Shown here piece after piece: positions 1 through 5,547 of a DNA stretch of 8,482 bases (its first letter is position 1; the number at the start of each line of letters is the position of its first letter). A model generated the notes under the pieces. The model was given only the letters and a program-made list of their open reading frames with translations, was not told the DNA's origin and did not search any database. Both the position numbers and the translations under genes were made by a program. Source of the stretch: an uncultured Bacilli bacterium (GTDB taxonomy: Bacteria > Bacillota_I > Bacilli_A > RF39 > UBA660); the NCBI GenBank assembly GCA_947629425.1, contig CANRDR010000066.1, positions 1 to 8,482 on the forward strand, in the 5' to 3' direction.

Positions 1-810
1 TATTCTTACTATCCTCCAACACATATCTGCAAAATTTACAAAATTATCTTGTACATTTCCTCTAAAATAATATGAATTACCGTAATCATCTTCTGTCATT
101 GATAATGTTCTTTCATCTTCTCCACTTACTTGTTGTGCTGGTACTGTTTCTGGTTCTTCTTTATATATTGTGCTGTCTTCATTTTTATGTTCTTTTGCAT
201 TTTTTATTATTGTTTCTGCTAATGTATTATTTACTTTTTGGGATATTGTTACTTCTACTCCTATACTTAAAGGTATATCATTTGTCCCTAAATTATAATC
301 ATCGTCATCATTTATATCTGGGTCCCATTCTATATATACTTTTATTGTTACTGGTTTATTTATTTCTTCTAAATTTATTAGTCCATTAAATTCTTCTGTT
401 GCATTTATTATTGTTTCTTTTCCATCTTGTGTTGATGTTATTTTTGTTATTTTTATTTGTTTATGGTCTTTTAATTTACTTGTATCTAATTTTATATTAT
501 ATTTTACTGATACTTCTGAAGTACTTGCATCTATTACAAAAGATACTATTCCTTTACTTCCTGGTGCTATTAATGTTTTCCCATTATTATATATATTATC
601 ATTTTGATTCCAATCAATATTTGCATCAAATGTTTTTGTTTTACCATCTGATATATCTATATTATTAACTAATACATGCCATTTTGCTACTTTAGGATTT
701 ATATTTGATTCACCTGTACTTTGATATCTTGCAAATGTAAAACCAACTACTCCAATAATACATATTAATAATATTACTGCTACCATTATTAGTATTTTCT
801 TATTCTTCAT
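1..810 (-). CDS. SipW-type exported TasA-like surface protein, 3' end cut by window edge
   Basis: The first 270 residues of an exported protein are visible; the frame is open to base 1, so the C-terminus is missing. Residues 1-5 are basic (MKNKK) and residues 6-26 are a hydrophobic segment ending in FARYQSTGES. This is the form of signal peptide cut by the special signal peptidase SipW in TasA/camelysin-like proteins. Residues about 30-200 are beta-rich and include the IAPGSKG element (81-87) common in TasA-like domains. A charged, low-complexity linker (about 205-240) follows, then the start of a second module, SYYFRG (246-251) to CWRIVRI (264-270). I recall that motif from surface proteins of gut Bacillota but cannot verify it. 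The ATG at 808-810 follows an AGAGG Shine-Dalgarno. An in-frame ATG at 826-828 has no ribosome site nearby. The likely role is a cell-surface or matrix protein. No SipW gene is in the window. Confidence 0.82.
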   Translation of the reverse strand, partial: MKNKKILIMVAVILLICIIGVVGFTFARYQSTGESNINPKVAKWHVLVNNIDISDGKTKTFDANIDWNQNDNIYNNGKTLIAPGSKGIVSFVIDASTSEVSVKYNIKLDTSKLKDHKQIKITKITSTQDGKETIINATEEFNGLINLEEINKPVTIKVYIEWDPDINDDDDYNLGTNDIPLSIGVEVTISQKVNNTLAETIIKNAKEHKNEDSTIYKEEPETVPAQQVSGEDERTLSMTEDDYGNSYYFRGNVQDNFVNFADMCWRIVRI

Positions 811-836
811 ATAAACCTCTTTTTCCATATAAAAAA

Positions 837-868
837 ATTATATAAGTATAACCCCCCCCAGCGAACAA
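837..868 (-). promoter_or_regulatory. Candidate promoter with a G8 tract in its spacer
   Basis: Read on the minus strand, TTGTTC (863-868) is followed 20 bases later by TATAAT (837-842). The spacer contains eight consecutive G (852-859 as C on the plus strand). Twenty bases is longer than the usual 16-18, so loss of two or three G would give a near-ideal spacer. Transcription would start about 20 bases upstream of the surface-protein start codon. The sequence fit is direct, but promoter activity and length switching are inference. No better promoter was found between here and 1018. Confidence 0.35.
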
Positions 869-895
869 ATGTTCTTCTGAAGGAGATTGGTTATA
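847..895 (-). repeat. Nested imperfect inverted repeat in the surface-protein leader
   Basis: The outer arms TATAACC (847-853) and GGTTATA (889-895) are exact inverted copies. Inside, the G8 arm (850-861) pairs with 877-888 on the minus strand through Watson-Crick and G-U pairs. At the tip, GAAC (863-866) pairs with GTTC (871-874). Pairing is better on the minus strand, where the mismatches become G-U wobbles. If transcribed, this is a stable leader hairpin. A G-run pairs with almost any pyrimidine run, so part of the match is cheap. Confidence 0.45.
862..875. promoter_or_regulatory. LexA (DinR)-type SOS box candidate
   Basis: CGAACAAATGTTCT contains the perfect palindrome GAAC-N4-GTTC. It matches 13 of 14 positions of the Bacillus SOS-box consensus CGAACRNRYGTTYC. 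It overlaps the proposed -35 element of the surface-protein promoter, where a bound repressor would block transcription. It could instead be the tip of an RNA hairpin. No LexA gene or other SOS gene is in the window. Confidence 0.45.
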
Positions 896-1018
896 TAATT
901 ATTCTATCGTATATAATTTTTTATTTTTTTGAGCAAATCTTGTTAATTTAACTGTATCACTTATTTTTACTCTAATTAAATAATACTACAATTTATAGTT
1001 ATTTTCAAGAAAAATAAA

Positions 1019-1047
1019 TTGACAATTAGGCTTTTATATGGTAAACT
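1019..1047 (+). promoter_or_regulatory. rpmB promoter
   Basis: A perfect -35 TTGACA (1019-1024), a 17-base spacer and TAAACT (1042-1047) are present, with an upstream TG (1039-1040) giving an extended -10. The predicted start is near 1054. The AAGGAGGG ribosome site (1063-1070) follows, which leaves a short leader without obvious structure. Confidence 0.8.
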
Positions 1048-1075
1048 CAACTAGAAATCTTTAAGGAGGGATAAT

Positions 1076-1243
1076 ATGGCAAGAAAAATAACTACAAAAA
1101 AACCTTTAACTGGGAATAGACGTTCTCATGCATTAAATGCTACAAAACATAAACAAAATCCAAATTTACAAGTTTATACAATAAATGGAGTAAAAGTAAG
1201 AATGACTGCAAGAGAAGCAAGAACATTTAAAAAAGCTGCTTAA
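1076..1243 (+). CDS. rpmB: 50S ribosomal protein L28
   Basis: This 55-residue basic protein begins MARKITTKKPLTGNRRSHAL and ends ARTFKKAA. It carries the L28 signature: TG-N-RSHALNATKH near residues 12-25, then NLQ-V, a short NGVKVRM strand and a TAREART helix. L28 binds 23S rRNA in the large ribosomal subunit. At 55 residues it is somewhat shorter than the roughly 62 of Bacillus L28, and it has no cysteine. The start follows AAGGAGGG by five bases. It is transcribed alone from its own promoter, and a terminator overlaps its stop codon. It is convergent with the HerA-like gene, with only 11 bases between the two stops. Confidence 0.95.
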   Translation: MARKITTKKPLTGNRRSHALNATKHKQNPNLQVYTINGVKVRMTAREARTFKKAA

Positions 1244-1257
1244 TTGCAGTTTTTTTA
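1229..1257 (+). terminator. rpmB intrinsic terminator
   Basis: CTGC (1236-1239) and GCAG (1246-1249) enclose a TTAATT loop that contains the stop codon. The stem extends through a G-U pair and A-U pairs into the seven-T run (1250-1256). The mirror-image A-tract means it may also stop the convergent HerA-like transcript, but less well, because the G-U pair becomes a mismatch there. Confidence 0.8.
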
Positions 1258-3009
1258 TTGATACCATGTATTACTTATATTAACACTTGTACTTTCTGGC
1301 ATAGGATCTGGTAAATCTAGTTTAACTAAAAGTGGCATTTTAAATGATACTCCAAATACTAATGCATTTCCTGGTAAAAATGATTTTATTTTTTCAAAAA
1401 TATTTTCTTGAATATTACTTGTTATAGAACGTATAATATCTAAATCGTCTGGATAAAACATTCTTAGAACTACAAAGTTTGAACATTGACTTAATGCTGT
1501 TATAGATAATTCGCTTGGTCGTTGAGTAATTAATCCTAATATAACACCATATTTTCTGCCTTCTTTTGTAATTCTATCAAATATATTATAACCTAATATA
1601 TCTATATCTGTATCATGTTGAACATATCTATGAGCTTCCTCTAATATTATGTGTATTGGATAGCTACCTCTATTTTGTAACATAGTAGAAAAATCAAAAA
1701 ATAATTTAGAAAAAATCTTAGTTAATTTTTTTGCAAGTCTTTCATCTATATAATTTAAATTAAAATTAATTATTTGATAATTTTTTCCATCATTAAATAA
1801 ATTTTTAACATATTCTCCTTTAGATACATATTCACCAACTTTAAAAAATTCTTTATCATCACTATTTATTATTTGTTGTAATCTTACTTTTAATTGATTA
1901 TATTCATCATACATTTTATCACTTTTTAAAACTCCTTCACTTATAAGAGCAAATTCTAGTGAATAATATATATCATCTAAAGAATATACAAAATTTGGTA
2001 CGGCTTTAATGCTTCCTAAGTCTAATTTTTTATATTGTTCTAATAAATCTACTACATATTGAACTGAATTCATTTTTCCTGTTTGATCTATATTTAAACA
2101 TTGTTTTATAGTTCTAGTATATCCTGGTTGTGCAATTTCTGTATCTAAATTTAATGTCTCAGTATTATATCTAGTTAATACTGCAATTACTTGATCTCTT
2201 ATTTGTGTACTAGTTCTTCCACTAGTTAATATATCTAAAAGACAACTTGCTATAATATCATTTTTATACTTACCTATATTTTCATCTGTATTTTTAAATA
2301 TATAAACTAATTTTAAAGTTTTTTCTAATATTGGTAATTGATTAGGCGATGAAACATTTAATAAAAGTGCTAAATCATCTACTCCTAAAAAATATGCTGG
2401 AAAATTTATTAGTGCCCCTTCAGTCATATCTATTTTAGATGAATAATTTTTGAAACCCATTCCTTCTATACTATTTAAATTATTAAAGGCTTTATTATAT
2501 TCACCATATACATCAAATAAAACTATGTGTGCATTTTTTGGCATATTAACGGAACTTTTATAAAATATATTTTGTAATATTCTTGCAACACTACAACTTT
2601 TACCACTACCAGTATTACCTATTATTGCAAAATGATTAGAAAAGAAATCATTAAAATCACCTGTAACATTAAAACCATCATATACTAATGATTTACCAAT
2701 ATAAAACGCTTCTGTATTATCAGTATCTTGTCTACCTAATAAACATTCTAATTCGCTTTTATAAATAACTCTACATCCACCACTTAAATTAGGTTTTCTA
2801 ACTACACCATTAATAAATGTATCATTAATTATTTCTCCAACTAATAATATTTTTATTTCTTTTTTATCTATTGATACTATTTCACCAACTATTCTTCTAT
2901 TATTATCACTAAATATTACATGTATATTTAAATAATTGGTGTCAATTACTTGAGTTTTATTTTCTATAATTACAAAGTTATCAAAAATATCAATGATTTC
3001 TCCAAACAT
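1255..3009 (-). CDS. HerA/DUF87-type hexameric ATPase (translocase)
   Basis: This 584-residue protein of the HerA/FtsK superfamily is expected to form a cytoplasmic hexameric ATP-driven DNA motor. Residues 1-90 are strand-rich and fit a HAS-barrel. Walker A is GNTGSGKS (131-138). HIVLFDVYGEY (161-171) matches the conserved strand with D-x-x-G-E-Y. Walker B is IHIILEEAH (452-460), with acidic residues at 457-458. EGRKYG (483-488) and TQRPSEL (495-501) match the arginine-finger and sensor region. All core motifs look intact. The segment between about 230 and 400 is a helical insertion, which makes it longer than archaeal HerA of about 500 residues. The start follows AAGGTGA with good spacing. 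No NurA, SIR2 or other nuclease partner is adjacent, so whether it serves repair, chromosome maintenance or defence is open. Its own promoter is unclear; TATACT (3032-3037) is a weak -10 candidate. Confidence 0.88.
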   Translation of the reverse strand: MFGEIIDIFDNFVIIENKTQVIDTNYLNIHVIFSDNNRRIVGEIVSIDKKEIKILLVGEIINDTFINGVVRKPNLSGGCRVIYKSELECLLGRQDTDNTEAFYIGKSLVYDGFNVTGDFNDFFSNHFAIIGNTGSGKSCSVARILQNIFYKSSVNMPKNAHIVLFDVYGEYNKAFNNLNSIEGMGFKNYSSKIDMTEGALINFPAYFLGVDDLALLLNVSSPNQLPILEKTLKLVYIFKNTDENIGKYKNDIIASCLLDILTSGRTSTQIRDQVIAVLTRYNTETLNLDTEIAQPGYTRTIKQCLNIDQTGKMNSVQYVVDLLEQYKKLDLGSIKAVPNFVYSLDDIYYSLEFALISEGVLKSDKMYDEYNQLKVRLQQIINSDDKEFFKVGEYVSKGEYVKNLFNDGKNYQIINFNLNYIDERLAKKLTKIFSKLFFDFSTMLQNRGSYPIHIILEEAHRYVQHDTDIDILGYNIFDRITKEGRKYGVILGLITQRPSELSITALSQCSNFVVLRMFYPDDLDIIRSITSNIQENIFEKIKSFLPGNALVFGVSFKMPLLVKLDLPDPMPESTSVNISNTWYQ

Positions 3010-3039
3010 ATTTTCACCTTCTATTATATTTAGTATATC

Positions 3040-3074
3040 AAAAAAATATAAAATAAAAAAGAGGTTTCCCTCTT
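3040..3074 (-). terminator. Terminator after the YjcZ-like pair
   Basis: On the minus strand AAGAGG, a GAAA tetraloop and CCTCTT form a perfect 6-bp stem (3059-3074). It is followed by a T-rich run (3040-3058). The stem overlaps the stop codon of the 39-residue gene and separates the small genes from the HerA-like gene. Confidence 0.85.
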
Positions 3075-3192
3075 AATAAGTAAATACGGCACTAACAATA
3101 ATAGCTAACAATATAAATAAAACTAAAACTATAAAGAAATTGCTAAAATTATTGTTACATGAACCTGAATTGTTATTGTTACATAATTTCAT
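3073..3192 (-). CDS. YjcZ-like small membrane protein (39 aa)
   Basis: The protein is 39 residues long. Its polar N-terminus is rich in Asn and Cys (Cys4, Cys12). A hydrophobic helix from about 19 to 36 reads FFIVLVLFILLAIIVSAVF. This resembles the F-x-L-I-V-V-L-F-I-L-L-I-I-V-G tail of the YjcZ/SscA family, whose SscA member acts in Bacillus spore assembly. A strong AAGGAGG sits seven bases before the ATG and overlaps the stop codon of the preceding 35-residue gene, so the two are translated together. It is more diverged than its partner: the family glycine near the helix end is Ser here. Membrane insertion is inferred from hydrophobicity, and a sporulation role is inferred from the family only. 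Confidence 0.78.
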   Translation of the reverse strand: MKLCNNNNSGSCNNNFSNFFIVLVLFILLAIIVSAVFTY

Positions 3193-3205
3193 ATTATTTA
3201 CCTCC

Positions 3206-3313
3206 TTAAATAAATGCACCTACGATGATTATTAATAGAATAAATAATACTAATATAAATGCAGCAGCACCTATACCGTTATTACCGCAAGTATTTCCAC
3301 AAGTTTGGTTCAT
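3206..3313 (-). CDS. YjcZ-family small membrane protein (35 aa)
   Basis: The protein is 35 residues long. The N-terminus MNQTCGNTCGNNG has two cysteines in a C-G-N-T-C-G pattern. A single hydrophobic helix, residues 16-35, contains FILVLFILLIIIVGAFI. This closely matches the hallmark tail of YjcZ-family sporulation proteins. AAAAGGAGGGG lies just upstream of the ATG. It is the first gene of a two-gene unit, with 13 bases to the next start. A candidate sigma-K-type promoter precedes it. The pair probably arose by tandem duplication, since both have Cys/Asn/Gly N-termini and similar tails. Family membership is judged from sequence; spore localisation is inferred. Confidence 0.85.
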   Translation of the reverse strand: MNQTCGNTCGNNGIGAAAFILVLFILLIIIVGAFI

Positions 3314-3331
3314 TTAAAACCCCTCCTTTTC

Positions 3332-3377
3332 ATTACTCACTTTATTTTATGGTTAAAAACACTTTTTTGTGAGTAAT
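3332..3377. repeat. Perfect 9-bp inverted repeat in a divergent intergenic region
   Basis: ATTACTCAC (3332-3340) and GTGAGTAAT (3369-3377) are exact inverted copies, centred about 37 bases apart. On the minus strand one arm covers the predicted start of the YjcZ-like unit and the other covers its -35. The right arm ends five bases before the -35 of the divergent prsA-like gene. It could be a paired operator or a long stem. Confidence 0.5.
3343..3371 (-). promoter_or_regulatory. Sigma-K-like promoter candidate for the YjcZ-like pair
   Basis: On the minus strand CACA (3368-3371) is followed after exactly 16 bases by CATAAAATA (3343-3351). This fits the Bacillus mother-cell sigma-K consensus mACm-N16-CATAnnnTA. 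Transcription would begin near 3336, just upstream of the ribosome site of the 35-residue gene. The consensus is short and AT-rich, so a chance match is possible, but the position and gene family agree with it. No good sigma-A promoter was seen here on this strand. Confidence 0.45.
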
Positions 3378-3381
3378 TTTA

Positions 3382-3410
3382 TTGTATTTTTATTATTTAC
3401 AAGTTATAAT
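3382..3410 (+). promoter_or_regulatory. prsA-like gene promoter (sigma-A type)
   Basis: TTGTAT (3382-3387), a 17-base spacer and a perfect TATAAT (3405-3410) are present. The predicted start is near 3417, which would place the AGGGAGG ribosome site (3422-3428) almost at the 5' end of the message. Confidence 0.78.
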
Positions 3411-3432
3411 ATATATTGTTTAGGGAGGATAT

Positions 3433-4428
3433 ATGAAAAAGAAAATTATAGTTATGGGATTAATGTCTTTAATGTTATGCGGTTGTGGTAAGGTATCAAA
3501 GCTTTCTAATGGAGATGATGCAGTAGTTAGTTTTGATGATGATTCTAAAATTAGTATTAATAGTCTTTATGATGAAATGAAAGATAGATATGCAGTCGCT
3601 ATATTAATTGATATGATTGATGAAGAAATACTTAATAAAGTTTATAAAGATGAATTAAGTGATGCTACTGATTATGCTAAAGAAACAGTAAAAGCATTAA
3701 AGGCTAATTATGATTCTGAAGATGAATTTCTAAATGCAATTAATAGTTATTATGGTTATAGTACTATAGAAGAATTTGAAGATTATTTAAAATTAAATCA
3801 TTTAAGAGATCTAGCTACTGAAGACTATGCAAAGAATCAAATAACTGATAAACAAATAGAATCATATTATGAAAGTGATGTTGTTGGAGACATTGAAGCA
3901 AGTCAAATATTAATTACAGTTGATGTTAAAGATGATGCAACAGAAGATGAAAAAACTGAAGCTGAAGAAAAAGCTAAAAAACAAGCAGAAGATATTATTA
4001 AAAAGTTAGATGATGGAGAAGATTTTAGTAAACTTGCAAAAGAATATTCTAAAGATGATACTACTAAAGATAATGGTGGTGCTTTAGAAAAATTTAATAA
4101 AGGTGATTATGAAGAAACATTTACTGATGCTGCTTATAAGTTAAAAGTTAATGAATATACTAAAGAACCTGTTAAAACTAGCAATGGATATTATATTATT
4201 TTAAAAACTAAAGAATACGATAAAGCTTCTTTAGAAGATTCTAAAGAAAAAATTATAGAAGATTTATCTAATGAATTAATTGAAAATGATAGAACTATAT
4301 CAATAACTGCATTAACTGAATTAAGAAAAGAAAAAGGTATGAATATTGAAGACGATAAATTAAAGAGTCAATATAATAAATATATTAATACTTTATATAA
4401 CTACTATATGACAACACAAAGTGAATAA
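3433..4428 (+). CDS. prsA: PrsA/parvulin-like foldase lipoprotein
   Basis: This 331-residue lipoprotein should act outside the membrane to help secreted proteins fold. Residues 2-4 are Lys, 5-15 are hydrophobic and L-C-G-C (15-18) is a lipobox, giving lipidated Cys18. Residues about 30-150 form the helical SurA/PrsA-type chaperone part. A PpiC/parvulin domain covers about 153-262, with GEDFSKLAKEYSKD (195-208), DNGGALEKF (213-221) and NGYYIILK (251-258). The C-terminal helix closes the chaperone part. The length is near the family's usual 280-330. Both histidines typical of active parvulins are replaced: the ASHIL strand reads ASQIL (Gln158) and the GYHII strand reads GYYII (Tyr254). Rotamase activity may be lost and the protein may act as a holdase. 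It is a single gene with its own promoter and terminator. The protein is strongly acidic overall. Confidence 0.88.
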   Translation: MKKKIIVMGLMSLMLCGCGKVSKLSNGDDAVVSFDDDSKISINSLYDEMKDRYAVAILIDMIDEEILNKVYKDELSDATDYAKETVKALKANYDSEDEFLNAINSYYGYSTIEEFEDYLKLNHLRDLATEDYAKNQITDKQIESYYESDVVGDIEASQILITVDVKDDATEDEKTEAEEKAKKQAEDIIKKLDDGEDFSKLAKEYSKDDTTKDNGGALEKFNKGDYEETFTDAAYKLKVNEYTKEPVKTSNGYYIILKTKEYDKASLEDSKEKIIEDLSNELIENDRTISITALTELRKEKGMNIEDDKLKSQYNKYINTLYNYYMTTQSE

Positions 4429-4429
4429 G

Positions 4430-4454
4430 AAACTAGTTAATTCTAGTTTTTTTA
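4430..4454 (+). terminator. prsA-like gene terminator
   Basis: AAACTAG (4430-4436), a TTAATT loop and CTAGTTT (4443-4449) form a perfect 7-bp stem that continues into TTTT (4450-4453). It begins one base after the stop codon. The loop sequence is the same as in the rpmB terminator. Confidence 0.85.
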
Positions 4455-4742
4455 TTATAGTTAAAAAACAGAGAAGATTTCTTGATGCCTTTCGTTTTTT
4501 CTCAAAAGATATTTCAAAAATCACTGTGAAAAAGAATGTCTTATTTTTTATTTTTGAACATCTAGTTTTTCTAAATTGATATACTTTATGTTATGTTTCA
4601 ATTTATAAAATACTTTTCTTTCATATAAACAATACTCATAGGAAGACATTACTAATCCATAATTTGATATGTTAGTTACTATACTAACACAATATATTCT
4701 GTGTCAGTTGATGTCAAACATTAAATATTGTATATTTACTTT
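4455..4742. other. Gene-free stretch between convergent units, with alternative hairpins
   Basis: No gene with a ribosome site is seen in these 288 bases. They lie between the prsA-like terminator and the stop codon of the 98-residue gene. The segment ACTAACACA (4683-4691) can pair with TGTTAGT (4670-4676) or with TGTGTCAGT (4700-4708), but not both. Neither hairpin is followed by a T-run. An open frame without a convincing start (4548-4703, minus strand) may be a coding remnant. No clear terminator was found for the minus-strand pair upstream. Confidence 0.5.
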
Positions 4743-5039
4743 TTACTCTTCTATTTTATCAAGTAATTGAGATATTCCATTAGAATAATCACATACTGAA
4801 TTTTGTATTGAATTAATTAATACAATTATGGCTTCTGCAAAATCATCTTCTGTATAATTATCTTTTTTTAAATCTAACAATTCTCTATTTATTAGTATCT
4901 CATTTGGAATATCTAGTTCGTTACATAAATTATTAGTAAATGATGCTAACATTTGTAATTGTTCATAAATAATACTTTGTTTTTCTTTTAAAGATTGTTC
5001 TTTAAAAAATTTCATATATTCATTTATATCTTCATTCAT
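4743..5039 (-). CDS. Unrecognised acidic helical protein (98 aa), second gene of a coupled pair
   Basis: I do not recognise this family. It is 98 residues, acidic and predicted almost wholly helical, with no signal peptide or membrane segment. Likely helices cover about 5-42, 60-80 and 82-97, separated by a LDIPNEILINRE turn region (42-53). Two cysteines (39 and about 82) are not arranged as a metal site. It starts four bases after the TGA stop of the upstream 167-residue gene. Its ribosome site AGGTGA contains that TGA, so translation is coupled. The acidic protein following a basic one suggests that the two products bind each other, but this is inference. The size and helicity would suit a small adaptor, chaperone or antitoxin; nothing visible decides between these. 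Confidence 0.72.
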   Translation of the reverse strand: MNEDINEYMKFFKEQSLKEKQSIIYEQLQMLASFTNNLCNELDIPNEILINRELLDLKKDNYTEDDFAEAIIVLINSIQNSVCDYSNGISQLLDKIEE

Positions 5040-5043
5040 TTAA

Positions 5044-5547
5044 TCACCTAAACATTCTATTTAATTCATTTGCTACTTGTTCTTGATTTTTTTCATTTAG
5101 TGTATTAGCTTTTAACCACAATTTTTTAAATTTTCTTTTTTGGCCAGATAATGTCATAATAGTTTGTTTTAATTTGCTCATACCATATAATCTTTGTTGA
5201 GCATTATATCTTGCTGCAATTGCAGGGTTTTTACTAGTTTGCTCTTTTCCTGCAGAAGTATAGTTATATTTCGGTATTTGACTTTCTTTGATTGCTTGTT
5301 CTCTTTCCCTTTCTGCTTGAGCCCTTTGAGCATAAGTTTTAATTTTATTTTCCAAATCAGCAATTCTATCTTTTAATCTATATGCTTTATTTGGATCAGT
5401 ATATTGTTCATACGAATACGAATCAGATTTATGTTGGTCCATAACACCAGGTGCCCAAGAAACTGAACCATATTTCTTTATTGTAATTTTTTCTAATTCT
5501 TGTTTAGCGTCTCTTAATTGTGATTTTAAAGAATCTAAACTTTCCAC
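5044..5547 (-). CDS. Unrecognised basic coiled-coil protein (167 aa), first gene of a coupled pair
   Basis: I do not recognise this family. With the chosen start it has 167 residues: an N-terminal heptad-like helix (2-25), a loop with YGSVSWAPGVMDQHK (26-40), a second charged coiled coil (about 53-90, rich in Arg/Glu/Gln), a polar linker (about 92-112) and a basic C-terminal helix region with GQKRKFKKLWLK (135-146). There is no signal peptide, membrane segment or enzyme motif. I chose GTG at 5545-5547 because AAGGTGG lies four bases before it. A longer in-frame reading from TTG at 5584-5586 has no ribosome site. The TGA stop sits inside the ribosome site of the 98-residue gene. The basic tail would allow nucleic-acid or membrane-surface contact, but that is only inference. 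No convincing promoter was found; a repeated ATTGTAC lies upstream. Confidence 0.75.
   Translation of the reverse strand: MESLDSLKSQLRDAKQELEKITIKKYGSVSWAPGVMDQHKSDSYSYEQYTDPNKAYRLKDRIADLENKIKTYAQRAQAEREREQAIKESQIPKYNYTSAGKEQTSKNPAIAARYNAQQRLYGMSKLKQTIMTLSGQKRKFKKLWLKANTLNEKNQEQVANELNRMFR

Noticed and set aside
72..389. Plus-strand open frame of 105 codons rich in Leu/Tyr/His
   Set aside because: It is the antisense shadow of the surface-protein gene on the minus strand, with no ribosome site and low-complexity composition.
399..668. Plus-strand open frame of 89 codons
   Set aside because: It is also antisense to the surface-protein gene, which explains the codon pattern better.
811..1018. 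Known riboswitch before the surface-protein gene
   Set aside because: No conserved core of a riboswitch class I know could be recognised; only the hairpin and palindrome are supported.
1255..3313. HerA-like gene plus small genes as an anti-phage defence operon
   Set aside because: A good terminator separates them, the small proteins look like YjcZ sporulation proteins, and no nuclease or sensor gene is present.
5178..5363. Minus-strand open frame of 61 codons inside the 167-residue gene
   Set aside because: It overlaps the coupled gene in another frame, has no ribosome site and a Lys-rich shadow composition.
5194..5376. Plus-strand open frame of 60 codons rich in Phe/Ser/Cys
   Set aside because: It is antisense to the 167-residue gene, whose start, stop coupling and coiled coils are convincing.
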